Assembly (NCBI GenBank): GCA_963733845.1
Contig: CAVTEM010000012.1
Span: forward strand, 372,001-436,000
Origin: DATFQE01 sp963733845
GTDB taxonomy: Bacteria > Actinomycetota > Thermoleophilia > Gaiellales > Gaiellaceae
Length of the DNA: 64,000 nt
Direction: 5' to 3'
Below the pieces are notes generated by a model, which did not search any database, had not been told where the DNA came from, and saw only the letters and a list, made by a program, of their open reading frames with translations. The position numbers and the translations under genes are program-made. Of the stretch, positions 1 to 7,334 are shown one piece after another. Each line of letters starts with the position of its first letter. Position 1 is the stretch's first letter.

Positions 1-34
1 GCGTCACGTGCGGGCGATCTCCGCGTTCGCCGGG

Positions 35-40
35 TAGGGT
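35..40 (+). promoter_or_regulatory. -10-like box of the peroxiredoxin gene
   Basis: TAGGGT lies 6 nt before the GTG at 47, the spacing expected for a leaderless transcript. No convincing -35 is visible. It supports the GTG at 47 as the start of a frame that runs through the TGA at 179. Confidence 0.45.
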
Positions 41-46
41 CAGGCT

Positions 47-505
47 GTGCTCGAGGAAGGCGGTCAGATCCCGGAGGCGCGCGTCTGGCTGGGGCCGCGC
101 GAGGTGGTGACGATCGGCGAGATCGTCGAGGACGGCCCGGCGCTGTTCTTCTTCTACCTCTTCGACTGGTCTTCGACCTGAACTGACGAGATGCAGCTCC
201 TGCGTGACAGGAGCCCGGAGCTCGAGCAGGCAGGAGTGAGGCCCTTCGGGATCTCGCGCGACTCGCCCTGGACGCACATCTCGTGGATGCAGGCGCTCGA
301 CCTGACCGTGCCGCTTCTCTCCGACTGGAACGCCGAGGCCGTCCGCGGCTTCGGCCTGGCGCGCTCGTACCGCGGGATGGAGGACGTGCCGGTGCGGTCG
401 GCGTTCCTCGTCGACCAGGGCGGTACGGTGCGGCGCTCATGGCGCTACGACGACGCCGAGGTACCGGACCTGGACCCGATCGTGGGCGCCGCGCAGGCGT
501 TGTAG
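47..505 (+). CDS. Peroxiredoxin with in-frame TGA at the peroxidatic cysteine (candidate selenoprotein)
   Basis: This is an AhpE/AhpC-type peroxiredoxin of about 152 residues that would reduce peroxides in the cytoplasm. The frame runs from GTG 47 to TAG 503-505 and is interrupted only by TGA at 179-181 (codon 45). That codon sits exactly where the family has its peroxidatic Cys: the flanks read YLFDWSST before it and TDEM after it. The family's catalytic Arg is in VRSAFLVD near the C-terminus. There is no cysteine codon anywhere else in the frame, so without decoding TGA as selenocysteine the protein has no catalytic residue. A perfect hairpin follows the TGA (196-214). The usual Pro seven residues before the active site is Leu, which argues for some caution. 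The alternative is a TGC-to-TGA nonsense mutation or base-call error; translation would then start at the internal ATG 191 and give an inactive 104-residue fragment. Confidence 0.7.
196..214 (+). promoter_or_regulatory. SECIS-like hairpin downstream of the in-frame TGA
   Basis: GCTCCTG (196-202) pairs perfectly with CAGGAGC (208-214) around a five-base loop CGTGA. The stem begins 14 nt and the loop 21 nt after the TGA. Bacterial SECIS elements sit inside the coding sequence just after the UGA, with a small apical loop carrying a G in its first two positions and lying roughly 16-37 nt from the UGA. This hairpin meets those rules. No SelB binding or covariation can be shown from one sequence. 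Confidence 0.5.
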
Positions 506-2031
506 CGCTCGTCCTCGGCGTCTACCTGCTTGCCGGGGTCGCCGCGACCTGGCCGGCGCTGCGCGAGGCCGACAACAGCTTCCTCGCCCAGGGCCTGCCC
601 GCCCGCGGGGAGACCGCGCCGGGCGATCACCTGCAGACGCTCTGGCAGCTGTGGCTGCCGGGCCACCAGGTCGAACGTGGCGCAGCGCCATGGCTCGACC
701 CGTACAGCTTCCAGCCCGAGGTCGAGCCGCGGCCCAACTTCGCCGGCTGGCCGTTCGGGCTCGTCTTCTGGCCCCTTTTCGCCCTGCTCGGGGCCGTGCT
801 CGCCTGGAACGCGTTCGTGCTCCTGTCCTTCGTCGGCGCCGGTGTGTTCACCTTCCTCTGGCTGCGCGAGCTGCGGCTGGAGCCGGGGGGCGCGCTCGCG
901 GGCGGGCTCGCCTTCGCGCTCGCCCCGTACCTGGTCACGCAGGGCGCGATGGGCCATCTGATCGCCCCGGTCTCGATGCTGCTGCCGCTCGCGCTGTACG
1001 CGTTCGAGCGCTCGCGTGAAACTGGGACGCATAGCGTATGGGTCGTGGTCGCCGCCGCCGCGCTGGCGTCGATCCCGCTCTCCGGCCAGGTACACCTCGC
1101 ACTCGGCGCCGTGCCGTTCTTCGTCGCGTACGCCCTGCTGCGCCCGCCCGTACGGATCGCGTCGCTGGCGGGCACGGCGCTGACGGCCTGCTTCGCCGCC
1201 CTCGCCGTCTACGTCGCAGCTATCCGCGGCTCCGTCGGCTCGGGCGGTCGCTCGTTCGAGCAGGTCGAGCGCTACTCGGCCGAGCTGCTCGACTTCCTCG
1301 CCCGCGACCCGCGCCACGGCCTCGAGAGCGCCGTCCTCGTCGGCTGGCTTCTCCCTCTGGTCGCGCTGGTGGGGCTCGTCGCGCTGGTCCTCCAGGGCCG
1401 GAACCGCCTGGCCATCGCGCTGACGGGAGGCGTATTGGTGCCGTGTCTGCTCGCACTCGGCGCCACCTTGCCCCGCTACCGGGAGGTGTGGGAGCACCTG
1501 CCCGGCCTCGGCGAGACCCGCGTGCCCGGGCGGCTGATGCCGATCGCGTGCCTCTGCCTCGCCGCGCTCGCGGGGGTCGCCGCCGACCGGCTCCGGCGGC
1601 CGGCGCTGGTCGGCGTGCTGCTCGTCCTGCTGGTCCTCGACCTCCGTCTCGGCGTCACGCGCTACCGGCCGAGCGCGGCCGATCCGGACAACGCCGCGTA
1701 CGCCGCGCTCCGCGAGCAGGGGCCTGGGCGCCTGCTCGAGCTGCCGGTGCACCTGCCCGACCGGCAGGAGGCGAGCGTCTACCTCCAGTACGCGCTGCAG
1801 GCCCCGAGGGAGCGCCCGGCCGGTTACTCGACGACGGCCCCGCTCGAGGCGGACGCGGTGGTCAGGCGCCTGCGCGACGACCCGTGCTCGGCCCGCGAGC
1901 TGGGGGTGCGCTACCTGGCGGTCTTCGCGCCCGCCGGGCGGCCGTGCTCAGGCACCCTGGTCGGCGAGGACGGCGGCGTCCGCGTCTTCCGGCTCAGGCA
2001 GCTCGCGCAGCCGGGGAATCGGCGACGGTAG
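439..2031 (+). CDS. Polytopic membrane protein, YfhO/GT-C glycosyltransferase-like
   Basis: A hydrophobic protein of about 530 residues with around ten predicted membrane helices. The start at ATG 439 overlaps the peroxiredoxin end by 67 nt. It is chosen because it gives a short Arg-rich cytoplasmic tail before the first helix; no closer start exists in this frame. An extracytoplasmic stretch after helix 1 carries GDHLQTLWQLW. A later segment reads ETRVPGRLMPIACLCLAAL, followed by a soluble C-terminal tail of about 120 residues. This architecture resembles GT-C/YfhO-type membrane proteins that glycosylate cell-surface molecules, but no catalytic Asp pair is certain. Its 3' end overlaps the convergent MFS gene by 84 nt. 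Confidence 0.6.
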   Translation: MALRRRRGTGPGPDRGRRAGVVALVLGVYLLAGVAATWPALREADNSFLAQGLPARGETAPGDHLQTLWQLWLPGHQVERGAAPWLDPYSFQPEVEPRPNFAGWPFGLVFWPLFALLGAVLAWNAFVLLSFVGAGVFTFLWLRELRLEPGGALAGGLAFALAPYLVTQGAMGHLIAPVSMLLPLALYAFERSRETGTHSVWVVVAAAALASIPLSGQVHLALGAVPFFVAYALLRPPVRIASLAGTALTACFAALAVYVAAIRGSVGSGGRSFEQVERYSAELLDFLARDPRHGLESAVLVGWLLPLVALVGLVALVLQGRNRLAIALTGGVLVPCLLALGATLPRYREVWEHLPGLGETRVPGRLMPIACLCLAALAGVAADRLRRPALVGVLLVLLVLDLRLGVTRYRPSAADPDNAAYAALREQGPGRLLELPVHLPDRQEASVYLQYALQAPRERPAGYSTTAPLEADAVVRRLRDDPCSARELGVRYLAVFAPAGRPCSGTLVGEDGGVRVFRLRQLAQPGNRRR

Positions 2032-3221
2032 GAGCCAGAGCACGCCTGCCAGCGCGCCGACGGAGGCGATCCAGAGCGTCGGCCGCAGCCCGATCGTGCT
2101 CCCGAGCGCGCCGCCGACGAGCGAGCCGAGCGGCCGGACGCCGTAGTTGACCGTCGAGTAGGCGCCCGACACGCGGGCTCGCAGTCGGTGCGGGATCAGC
2201 GCCGCGAACATCGCGCCCGCGCTGATGTCGATCATCATCACGCCGATTCCGGAGCCGAACTCCGCCAGAAACAGGCACGTGACGATCACCCAGTCCGGGC
2301 CCTCGGCGAGCGGCACGAGGACGAGCGGCGCCGGGAAGCCGATGCAGCCGACGACGAACGCAGGCCCGATCCCGATCCGCCGCCCGATCGGGCCGGTGAT
2401 CACCGAGCCGATCAGCCCGCCGACCGCGCCGGCGCCGAGGACGAGGCCGAGCGTCCCGGGCGAGATCCCGAGCTCCTGCGTGACGTAGAGGACGAAGAGC
2501 GCCCAGAACACGAAGTTGAAGAAGTTCACGGTCGCCGTCGCCAGGAGCGAGGCGCGCACGACCTCCGAGTCCCGGATGAAGCGCAGCCCCGCGACGACAT
2601 GGCCGCGCTTGGCCTCCTCCTTCGGCGGCTCGACCGGATCGATCCGACCCAGGAAGAACGCCGAGAACACGTACGAGCCAGGCATTGAGCACGAGGGTGG
2701 CCGGGGCGGTCAACGCCTGCACGAGCAGCCCGCCCAGCGTCGGTCCCGCGACGTAGGAGAACGCCCGCGAGCCGTTCAGGAGCGACTGGCCCTCGACATA
2801 GCGCTCGCGCGGCACGACGGCGATGAACAGCACCGTGTCCGCGACCGAGAAGAGCACGGCCATCGAGCCGATCAGGAACTCGGTGACGAGCAGCTGCTCG
2901 ATCGTCAGGACGTCGAGCCAGTACGCGACGCGGGACGGTCGCGACCACGAGCGCGCGTCCGATGTCCGCGGCGATCATCGTGCGGCGGCGCTTGCTGCTG
3001 CGGTCGACCCAGGCTCCGGCGTGGAGGGAGAACAGGAGGTAGGGAACGAGGCCGGCCGCGGTCAGATAGCCCATCTGGGCCGCGTTCGCATCGAGGACGA
3101 GCACCGCGGTCAGCGGCAGCGCGATCAGCGCGATCTGGTCGCCGATGAGCGAGATCGAGTGCGCGGCGAAGACGTTGCGGAACTCGCGGTTCTCCCGCAG
3201 CAGCGTGGGCACGTGCCACAT
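1948..3221 (-). pseudogene. MFS transporter, broken by two single-base frameshifts
   Basis: A major facilitator drug-efflux-type permease of about 420 residues. The N-terminal frame starts at ATG 3221 with NREFRNVFAAHSISLIGDQI (helix 1). The frame changes near 2930 and again near 2684; each shift is explained by one extra base. The three pieces join into a continuous 12-helix protein, with SSKRRRTMIAADIGRALVVA as the loop 2-3 region and GPIGRRIGIGPAF in the second half. The start lies one base after the stop of the ArsR-type gene upstream, so the two form a translationally coupled regulator-pump operon. Whether the breaks are real decay or sequencing error cannot be decided here. Confidence 0.75.
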
Positions 3222-3222
3222 G

Positions 3223-3801
3223 TCAGCTCTCGTCGGGCTGCGGAAACGCGGCGCGGATGAGCGTCACGAGGCGCGCGCCCTCGGGTCGGAGCTCTCGCGA
3301 CGCCGTCCGCTCGACGTAGGGCTCGAGCAGGCTCTCGAGCTCGCGGTCGAGCCGTGCCAGCTCGTCGCTGGTCAGGTAGAGCATGCGGTCGCCGAACATC
3401 GCCGCCTCTTGCCACTCCGCGGAGTCCTCGGCCCTCACCTCGAGCCAGCGCAGCAGCTGCTCGAAGTAGCGCTCGGCCACCACCCTGCCCAGAAGCTCGG
3501 TCGCGGCAGCCAGCTCCGGATCGCGGGCGACTCCGGGCCAGGAGGTGAAGAGCGCCGTCGCTCGCCACGGACGCTCACGCCCCCGCCCGCCTCCGGCCTC
3601 TTCGACCAGGCCGTACTTGGCCAGCTGGCGGAGGTGGAAGGAGCAGCTCGCTGGGCTCTCCCCCAGCCGTTCCCCCGCCTGGGTCGCGGTGAGTGGGCCC
3701 TCGCGGCGCAGAAGGCCGACCAGCCGCAACCGGACCGGGTGGGCGACCGCCCGCAGCGCCTTCGGGTCGGTCAGCTCGATCGTGCGGTTCGGGTCTGTCA
3801 T
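3223..3801 (-). CDS. ArsR/HTH_20-type winged-helix repressor
   Basis: A 192-residue transcription factor. Residues 8-90 form an ArsR-like winged helix: DPKALRAVAHPVRLRLVGLL, then the recognition helix region ESPASCSFHLRQLAKYGLVE. The C-terminal 100 residues are a family-specific helical domain that probably dimerises. No metal-binding Cys pair of classical ArsR is present, so the inducer is more likely an organic compound exported by the co-transcribed MFS pump. ATG 3801 is supported by a good promoter ending 8 nt upstream. A perfect palindrome between the -35 and -10 suggests autoregulation. Confidence 0.85.
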   Translation of the reverse strand: MTDPNRTIELTDPKALRAVAHPVRLRLVGLLRREGPLTATQAGERLGESPASCSFHLRQLAKYGLVEEAGGGRGRERPWRATALFTSWPGVARDPELAAATELLGRVVAERYFEQLLRWLEVRAEDSAEWQEAAMFGDRMLYLTSDELARLDRELESLLEPYVERTASRELRPEGARLVTLIRAAFPQPDES

Positions 3802-3809
3802 GGTGTCGC

Positions 3810-3838
3810 AAGCTATCTTTCGAAAGAGTTCTTGTCAA
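3810..3838 (-). promoter_or_regulatory. Promoter of the ArsR-MFS operon with embedded palindromic operator
   Basis: On the minus strand TTGACA (3838-3833) and TAGCTT (3815-3810) are separated by exactly 17 nt, and the ArsR ATG follows the -10 after 8 nt. The 12-base perfect palindrome TCTTTCGAAAGA (3816-3827) fills the spacer next to the -10, where a bound repressor would block RNA polymerase. The divergent gene at 3860 has its own TAGCTT box at 3847-3852, so one site could control both directions. Confidence 0.65.
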
Positions 3839-3859
3839 ACGCCTGGTAGCTTCGGGTCG

Positions 3860-4466
3860 ATGCGTCTGGAGACCCTCCGCCCGGGGCTGCATCGCTGGAC
3901 GGCCGACCATCCGGACGCCGTGCCCTCCCCGAAGCCGGCCAGCCCGGCCGACTGGGGCCCAGAGGTCGGCTCGGTCGCCTACGAGGCGGACGATGCGCTG
4001 CTGCTCGTCGATCCGCTCGTGCCGGACGACGGCTGGGAGCAGCTCGACGCGCTCGTCGAGCGGCACGGACAGCGCGTCGCCGTGATCACGACGCTCGGCT
4101 TCCACCGCCGCAGCCGGGACGCCGTCGCCGAGCGCTACGGAGCCTCCACCTCACGCGCCAGGCCGACCCTGCCCGAGGGCGTCGAGACGATCCGGATCCG
4201 TCGGTGCGGGCGAGACGATGGTCTGGCTCCCCGAGCCCCGGGCGCTCGTGCCGGGGGACCGCATCCTGGGCGACGACGCCGGCGGCCTGCGCCTTTGCCC
4301 GGAGTCGTGGCTGGGCTACCTGCCGAGCAAGATGAAGCGGATGCAGCTCGCCGAGGAGCTGCGCCCGCTGCTGGACTTGCCGATCGAGCTCGTGCTCGTC
4401 TCACACGGCGAGCCGGTGCTCGACCGCGGCCGCGAGGCGCTGGCCCGCGCTCTCGACTCCGCTTGA
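3860..4466 (+). pseudogene. Metallo-beta-lactamase-fold hydrolase-like protein, one frameshift
   Basis: A protein of about 200 residues resembling small actinobacterial MBL-fold proteins. It starts at ATG 3860 (MRLETLRPGLHRWTADHPDA) and has VGSVAYEADDALLLVDPLVP in its first half. The frame shifts near 4199, where one extra C breaks it. The second part reads GETMVWLPEPRALVPGDRIL and ends LVSHGEPVLDRGREALARAL. The canonical HxHxDH zinc motif is absent; only isolated His residues remain, so catalytic activity is uncertain. TAGCTT 7 nt upstream suggests a leaderless start. A truncated relative lies at 5756-5919. Confidence 0.65.
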
Positions 4467-4477
4467 GCAGCCAGGAC

Positions 4478-4506
4478 GGGGCGCGCCGCCGGCAGCGGCG
4501 CGCCCC
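4478..4506. terminator. Bidirectional hairpin terminator
   Basis: GGGGCGCGCCGC (4478-4489) pairs perfectly with GCGGCGCGCCCC (4495-4506) around CGGCA. It sits between two converging genes ending at 4466 and 4518, so it can serve both. There is no strong T-run, as is common in high-GC actinobacteria. Confidence 0.7.
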
Positions 4507-4517
4507 GGTTGGTTGCG

Positions 4518-5673
4518 TCAGTCGACCGGCAGCGGCAGACCCGACGACCTTCAGGCGCTGGTCGAGGCAAGAGACCTTGCCGACGACCGCGCTCCCCGGT
4601 CGGGCCTCCCCGGCGGTGTTCGGCGCGTTATCACGCCGGTTGCCGTCCGAGCTCGTCGTGCAGAACCGCCGGCCCGCCAGCACCGGGCTGGTCGGGAACT
4701 CGAGCGGACCTCCGTTCCGCAGGTTCGCAGCGTCGACCGCGTTGTGGAAGAGCTCGTCGACGTCGCCATGGCGATCGACGGTCACGATCGCGTTTCGCTC
4801 GTTCGGGTCGACCCAGATCGTGCCCGCGCGGTCGAGAGCGATCCCGTCGGCGCCGTCGAGCGCCGGATGCTGGACGAACAACGCATCCAGGCAGAGCGTG
4901 TCCGCCGTGTACGTCACGTCGCACCCCGTCGGCGTGCGTAGCTCGCCTCGTCTGCTCAGCTCGACTTTCCACAGCGCACCGCGAGCCGTGTCCGACACGA
5001 ACAGGTTCCCATGCTTGTCGAACGCGAGCCCGTTCGCGACGATGCCCTGCGTCGCGGGCGGGGCGCCGGGCTGGACGGCCTGATTCTGACGGCCGACGCC
5101 GACTCCGTTCGCCATCGGCGGGACGCGGAACAGCACCGTCGCCGCGCCGCCGGAAGGCCCGACGCGGGAGACGCGGCCCTGAGCAGTGCCCCCGTCCGAG
5201 ACGTAGAGGTTGCCGTCCTCGTCGAACGCGACGCCGTTCGCGCCGGGTACGCCCGTTGCGAAGCCCGTCGCCACGGGCGGGTTCGCCGGATCGGCGTCGC
5301 TCGGACGCACGACCCCGATCTCGTCCCCGGCCGCGCCGAAGCCGGTCAGGTAGAGCCGGCCGTCGCGACCGAACGCCAGGCCCAACGGATTGCACGGCGG
5401 GTTCATCCGCGCCACCGTGACCCCCGGCTGGTCGGCGCCGCCCTCCGCGTCGATGCGGACGATCGAGCAACCCGCCGCGCCGCCGCGCTGCGGGACGTAG
5501 AGGTTGCCCTCCTCGTCGAGCGTCAGGCCCTCGATCGAGATCGGGCTCTTGTACACGGTCGTCCAGGTCTTCTCCGTCGAGCGCGGTTTCCCATGGCCCA
5601 GAGCCGTCCCGATCGCCAGCCCGGCCGCCACGATCACCGCGGCGATCGGCACCGCGATTCTCAGCTTCCTCAT
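4518..5673 (-). CDS. Secreted SMP-30/NHL-type beta-propeller protein
   Basis: An exported protein of about 380 residues. ATG 5673 is preceded by a strong AAGGAGG, and the N-terminus MRKLRIAVPIAAVIVAAGLA is a signal peptide or anchor. The rest is a beta-propeller of repeated blades with the pattern GLTLDEEGNLYV, GVAFDEDGNLYVSD, GLAFDKHGNLFVSD and GIALDRAGTIWVD. SMP-30/gluconolactonase and NHL propellers use such repeats to bind sugars or lactones; the substrate here is unknown. One extra G near 4540 shifts the last codons. Correcting it gives the natural ending LPLPVD and a stop at 4518; uncorrected, the frame runs on to 4135 across the terminator and the neighbouring gene. Confidence 0.75.
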
Positions 5674-5755
5674 GCCCCCTCCTTTGTCGAGTTCGCCGCT
5701 GGTCCGACTACGGCGAGTCGCTCGCAGCAGATTCGCGAGCGGTAGCTTCAACCCC

Positions 5756-5919
5756 GTGAGGATGACCGAGCTGCGCCGCGGCCTGCGGCGGCGGACGGCA
5801 TGACAAGGGCGCAGCTCCAGGAGCTGCGCCCTTTGCTCGACCTACCGATCGAGCCTCCTTCTCGCCCGGTCGTCGCTGCGGGCCGGGAGGCGATAGCCCG
5901 GGCTATCGAGCGCGCCTGA
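5756..5919 (+). pseudogene. Internally deleted copy of the MBL-like gene at 3860
   Basis: The plus strand encodes RMTELRRGLRRRTA from GTG 5756, matching the first 15 residues of the MBL-like protein. Directly afterwards, in another frame from ATG 5800, it encodes QLQELRPLLDLPIE and GREAIARAIERA, matching that protein's last 38 residues, up to TGA 5917. The middle of about 140 residues is missing. Even the promoter is shared: GGTAGCTTC precedes both starts. It is a decayed paralogue. It also contains the inverted repeats AAGGGCGCAGCT (5805) / AGCTGCGCCCTT (5822) and GATAGCCCGGGCTATC (5892-5907), which may act as terminators for the neighbouring hydrolase. Confidence 0.65.
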
Positions 5920-7214
5920 GCAGCCAGCGGTCGAAGAAGCCGACCACGCGCTGCTCGTACGCCTTGGGCTGCGCGTCGATGCCGCCGATGTGCCCGGAGC
6001 CGGGGACCTCCCAGATCTCCTTCGGGCCCCTCGCCTCGGCGTAGAACGCCCCGATTGGCCGGCCGCTCGACGTACTGGCCCTTCCCGCCGTAGACGAAGA
6101 AGGCCGGGGTCGTGCTGTCGCCGACGAGGCTCTTGAGGTCTTTCGGCGGCATGTTGCTGGTGGCGAGGGCCGTGCCGACGGTCGCGATCGCGTCGCCGAG
6201 CCTGTCCTGCCACTTGACGCCCCCGTTCGCACGGTCGTCGCGAGCGGACCGGCCGCTGGCGCCCTCGGAGACATAGGCGGCGAGCGCGTCCGATTCGGCG
6301 GCGGCCTCGATCATCATCTCGCCGCCGACCGACAGGCCGATCCCGCCGATCCGCTCGGGGTCGACGTCGGGCCGGGCCTGCAGGAACCTCACGGCCGCGT
6401 GGACGTCGCGCTCGCCTTGCCAGCCGAACGTATTGGGATCGCCCTCGCTCTCACCCTCGCCGCGACGGTCGAAGAGCAGGACGCCGTAGCCGTGGTCGGC
6501 GAGCATCTTCGCCCGCTTCTGCGATGACGCGCGGCCGGGGAAAGAAATGACAGCCGCGCCGTTCTTCGACTCGATGTACCAGCCCTTGAGCGTCAAGCCG
6601 TCGCTCGTCTCGAACGCGACGTTCTCGTACGGGGCGCCAAGGTCGGCGGCCGGCACTTCCGCGCGGCCGACATGGGTGACGACGTAGGAGAGCGCCAGCG
6701 GAATCGCGACGACTGACGCGGCGAACAGCGCGCCTGCGGTGATCAGGAGCCGACGTGGATACCGCCACCAGAGCGGGTCGTCCGTGCGGCGGGACTTCCA
6801 CAGCGCCGCGACGCCGACGCCGATCAGCACGAAGCCGGCCGGGGCGGCCAGCAGGCTGGTGTAGTCGTCGCCCGAGGGACCGACCTTGCTCGCGTAATAG
6901 AAGCCCTCGATGCTCGAGAGGAAGGCGAAGAAGGCGAACACGAAGGAGAGCGTGGCCCGCAGGCCGGCGCGGAGCCGCGGGTAGAACCACGCCGTCCCGA
7001 GCAGAGCCGCGGTGGGGATCAGCCCGCCCGCGAGGTGGTCGGCAGCAGATGTGCCGGGATTGGGCTGCAGGAACGCGTCGTCGATTGTGTGCAGGGCCAC
7101 GGCGCCGAGGGCGAGTCGGGCCAGGCCGGTCTCGGTCCGCAGCGCAGCGGCGGCGCGCGTGGCCACCAGGCGACCGCGCTCAACTGGGGTTGGGTGGGCA
7201 ACGGTCGTGCTCAT
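5903..7214 (-). pseudogene. Alpha/beta hydrolase with N-terminal membrane domain, one frameshift
   Basis: A protein of about 435 residues starting at ATG 7214 (GGAGG 6 nt upstream). Residues 30-180 hold about four membrane helices. The C-terminal 240 residues are an alpha/beta hydrolase: LLFDRRGEGESEG, then the nucleophile elbow GIGLSVGGEM and the His motif VPGSGHIGGID. One extra base near 6061 breaks the frame between FFVYGGKGQYVERP and IGAFYAEARGPKEIW; rejoining it gives a stop at 5903 inside a perfect palindrome. It is probably a membrane-anchored esterase or peptidase-like hydrolase facing either side. The substrate is unknown. Confidence 0.7.
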
Positions 7215-7294
7215 GTGAGGCCTCCAGACGAGGGTGCGTGCATGCGGCTCACGTTCGCAGGGCACCGGCGCGGGCGAAATGGGGCGAGCAGGCG

Positions 7295-7326
7295 TCTCGC
7301 GGGTGCGGTTTCCCGCACCCGCGAGA
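7295..7326 (-). terminator. Hairpin terminator of the MMPL gene
   Basis: TCTCGCGGGTGCGG (7295-7308) pairs perfectly with CCGCACCCGCGAGA (7313-7326) around TTTC. It lies just after the MMPL stop at 7335 on the minus strand and before the next gene, which starts at 7214. Confidence 0.7.
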
Positions 7327-7334
7327 GCGAGCGC

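Noticed and set aside
445..1752. Long minus-strand open frame opposite the membrane protein
   Set aside because: Its product is a Gln/Glu/Arg-rich low-complexity chain typical of antisense frames in GC-rich DNA, and the plus strand encodes a coherent membrane protein.
3860..4466. Calling the MBL-like gene an active zinc hydrolase
   Set aside because: The HxHxDH metal motif is not present, so only fold-level similarity is claimed.
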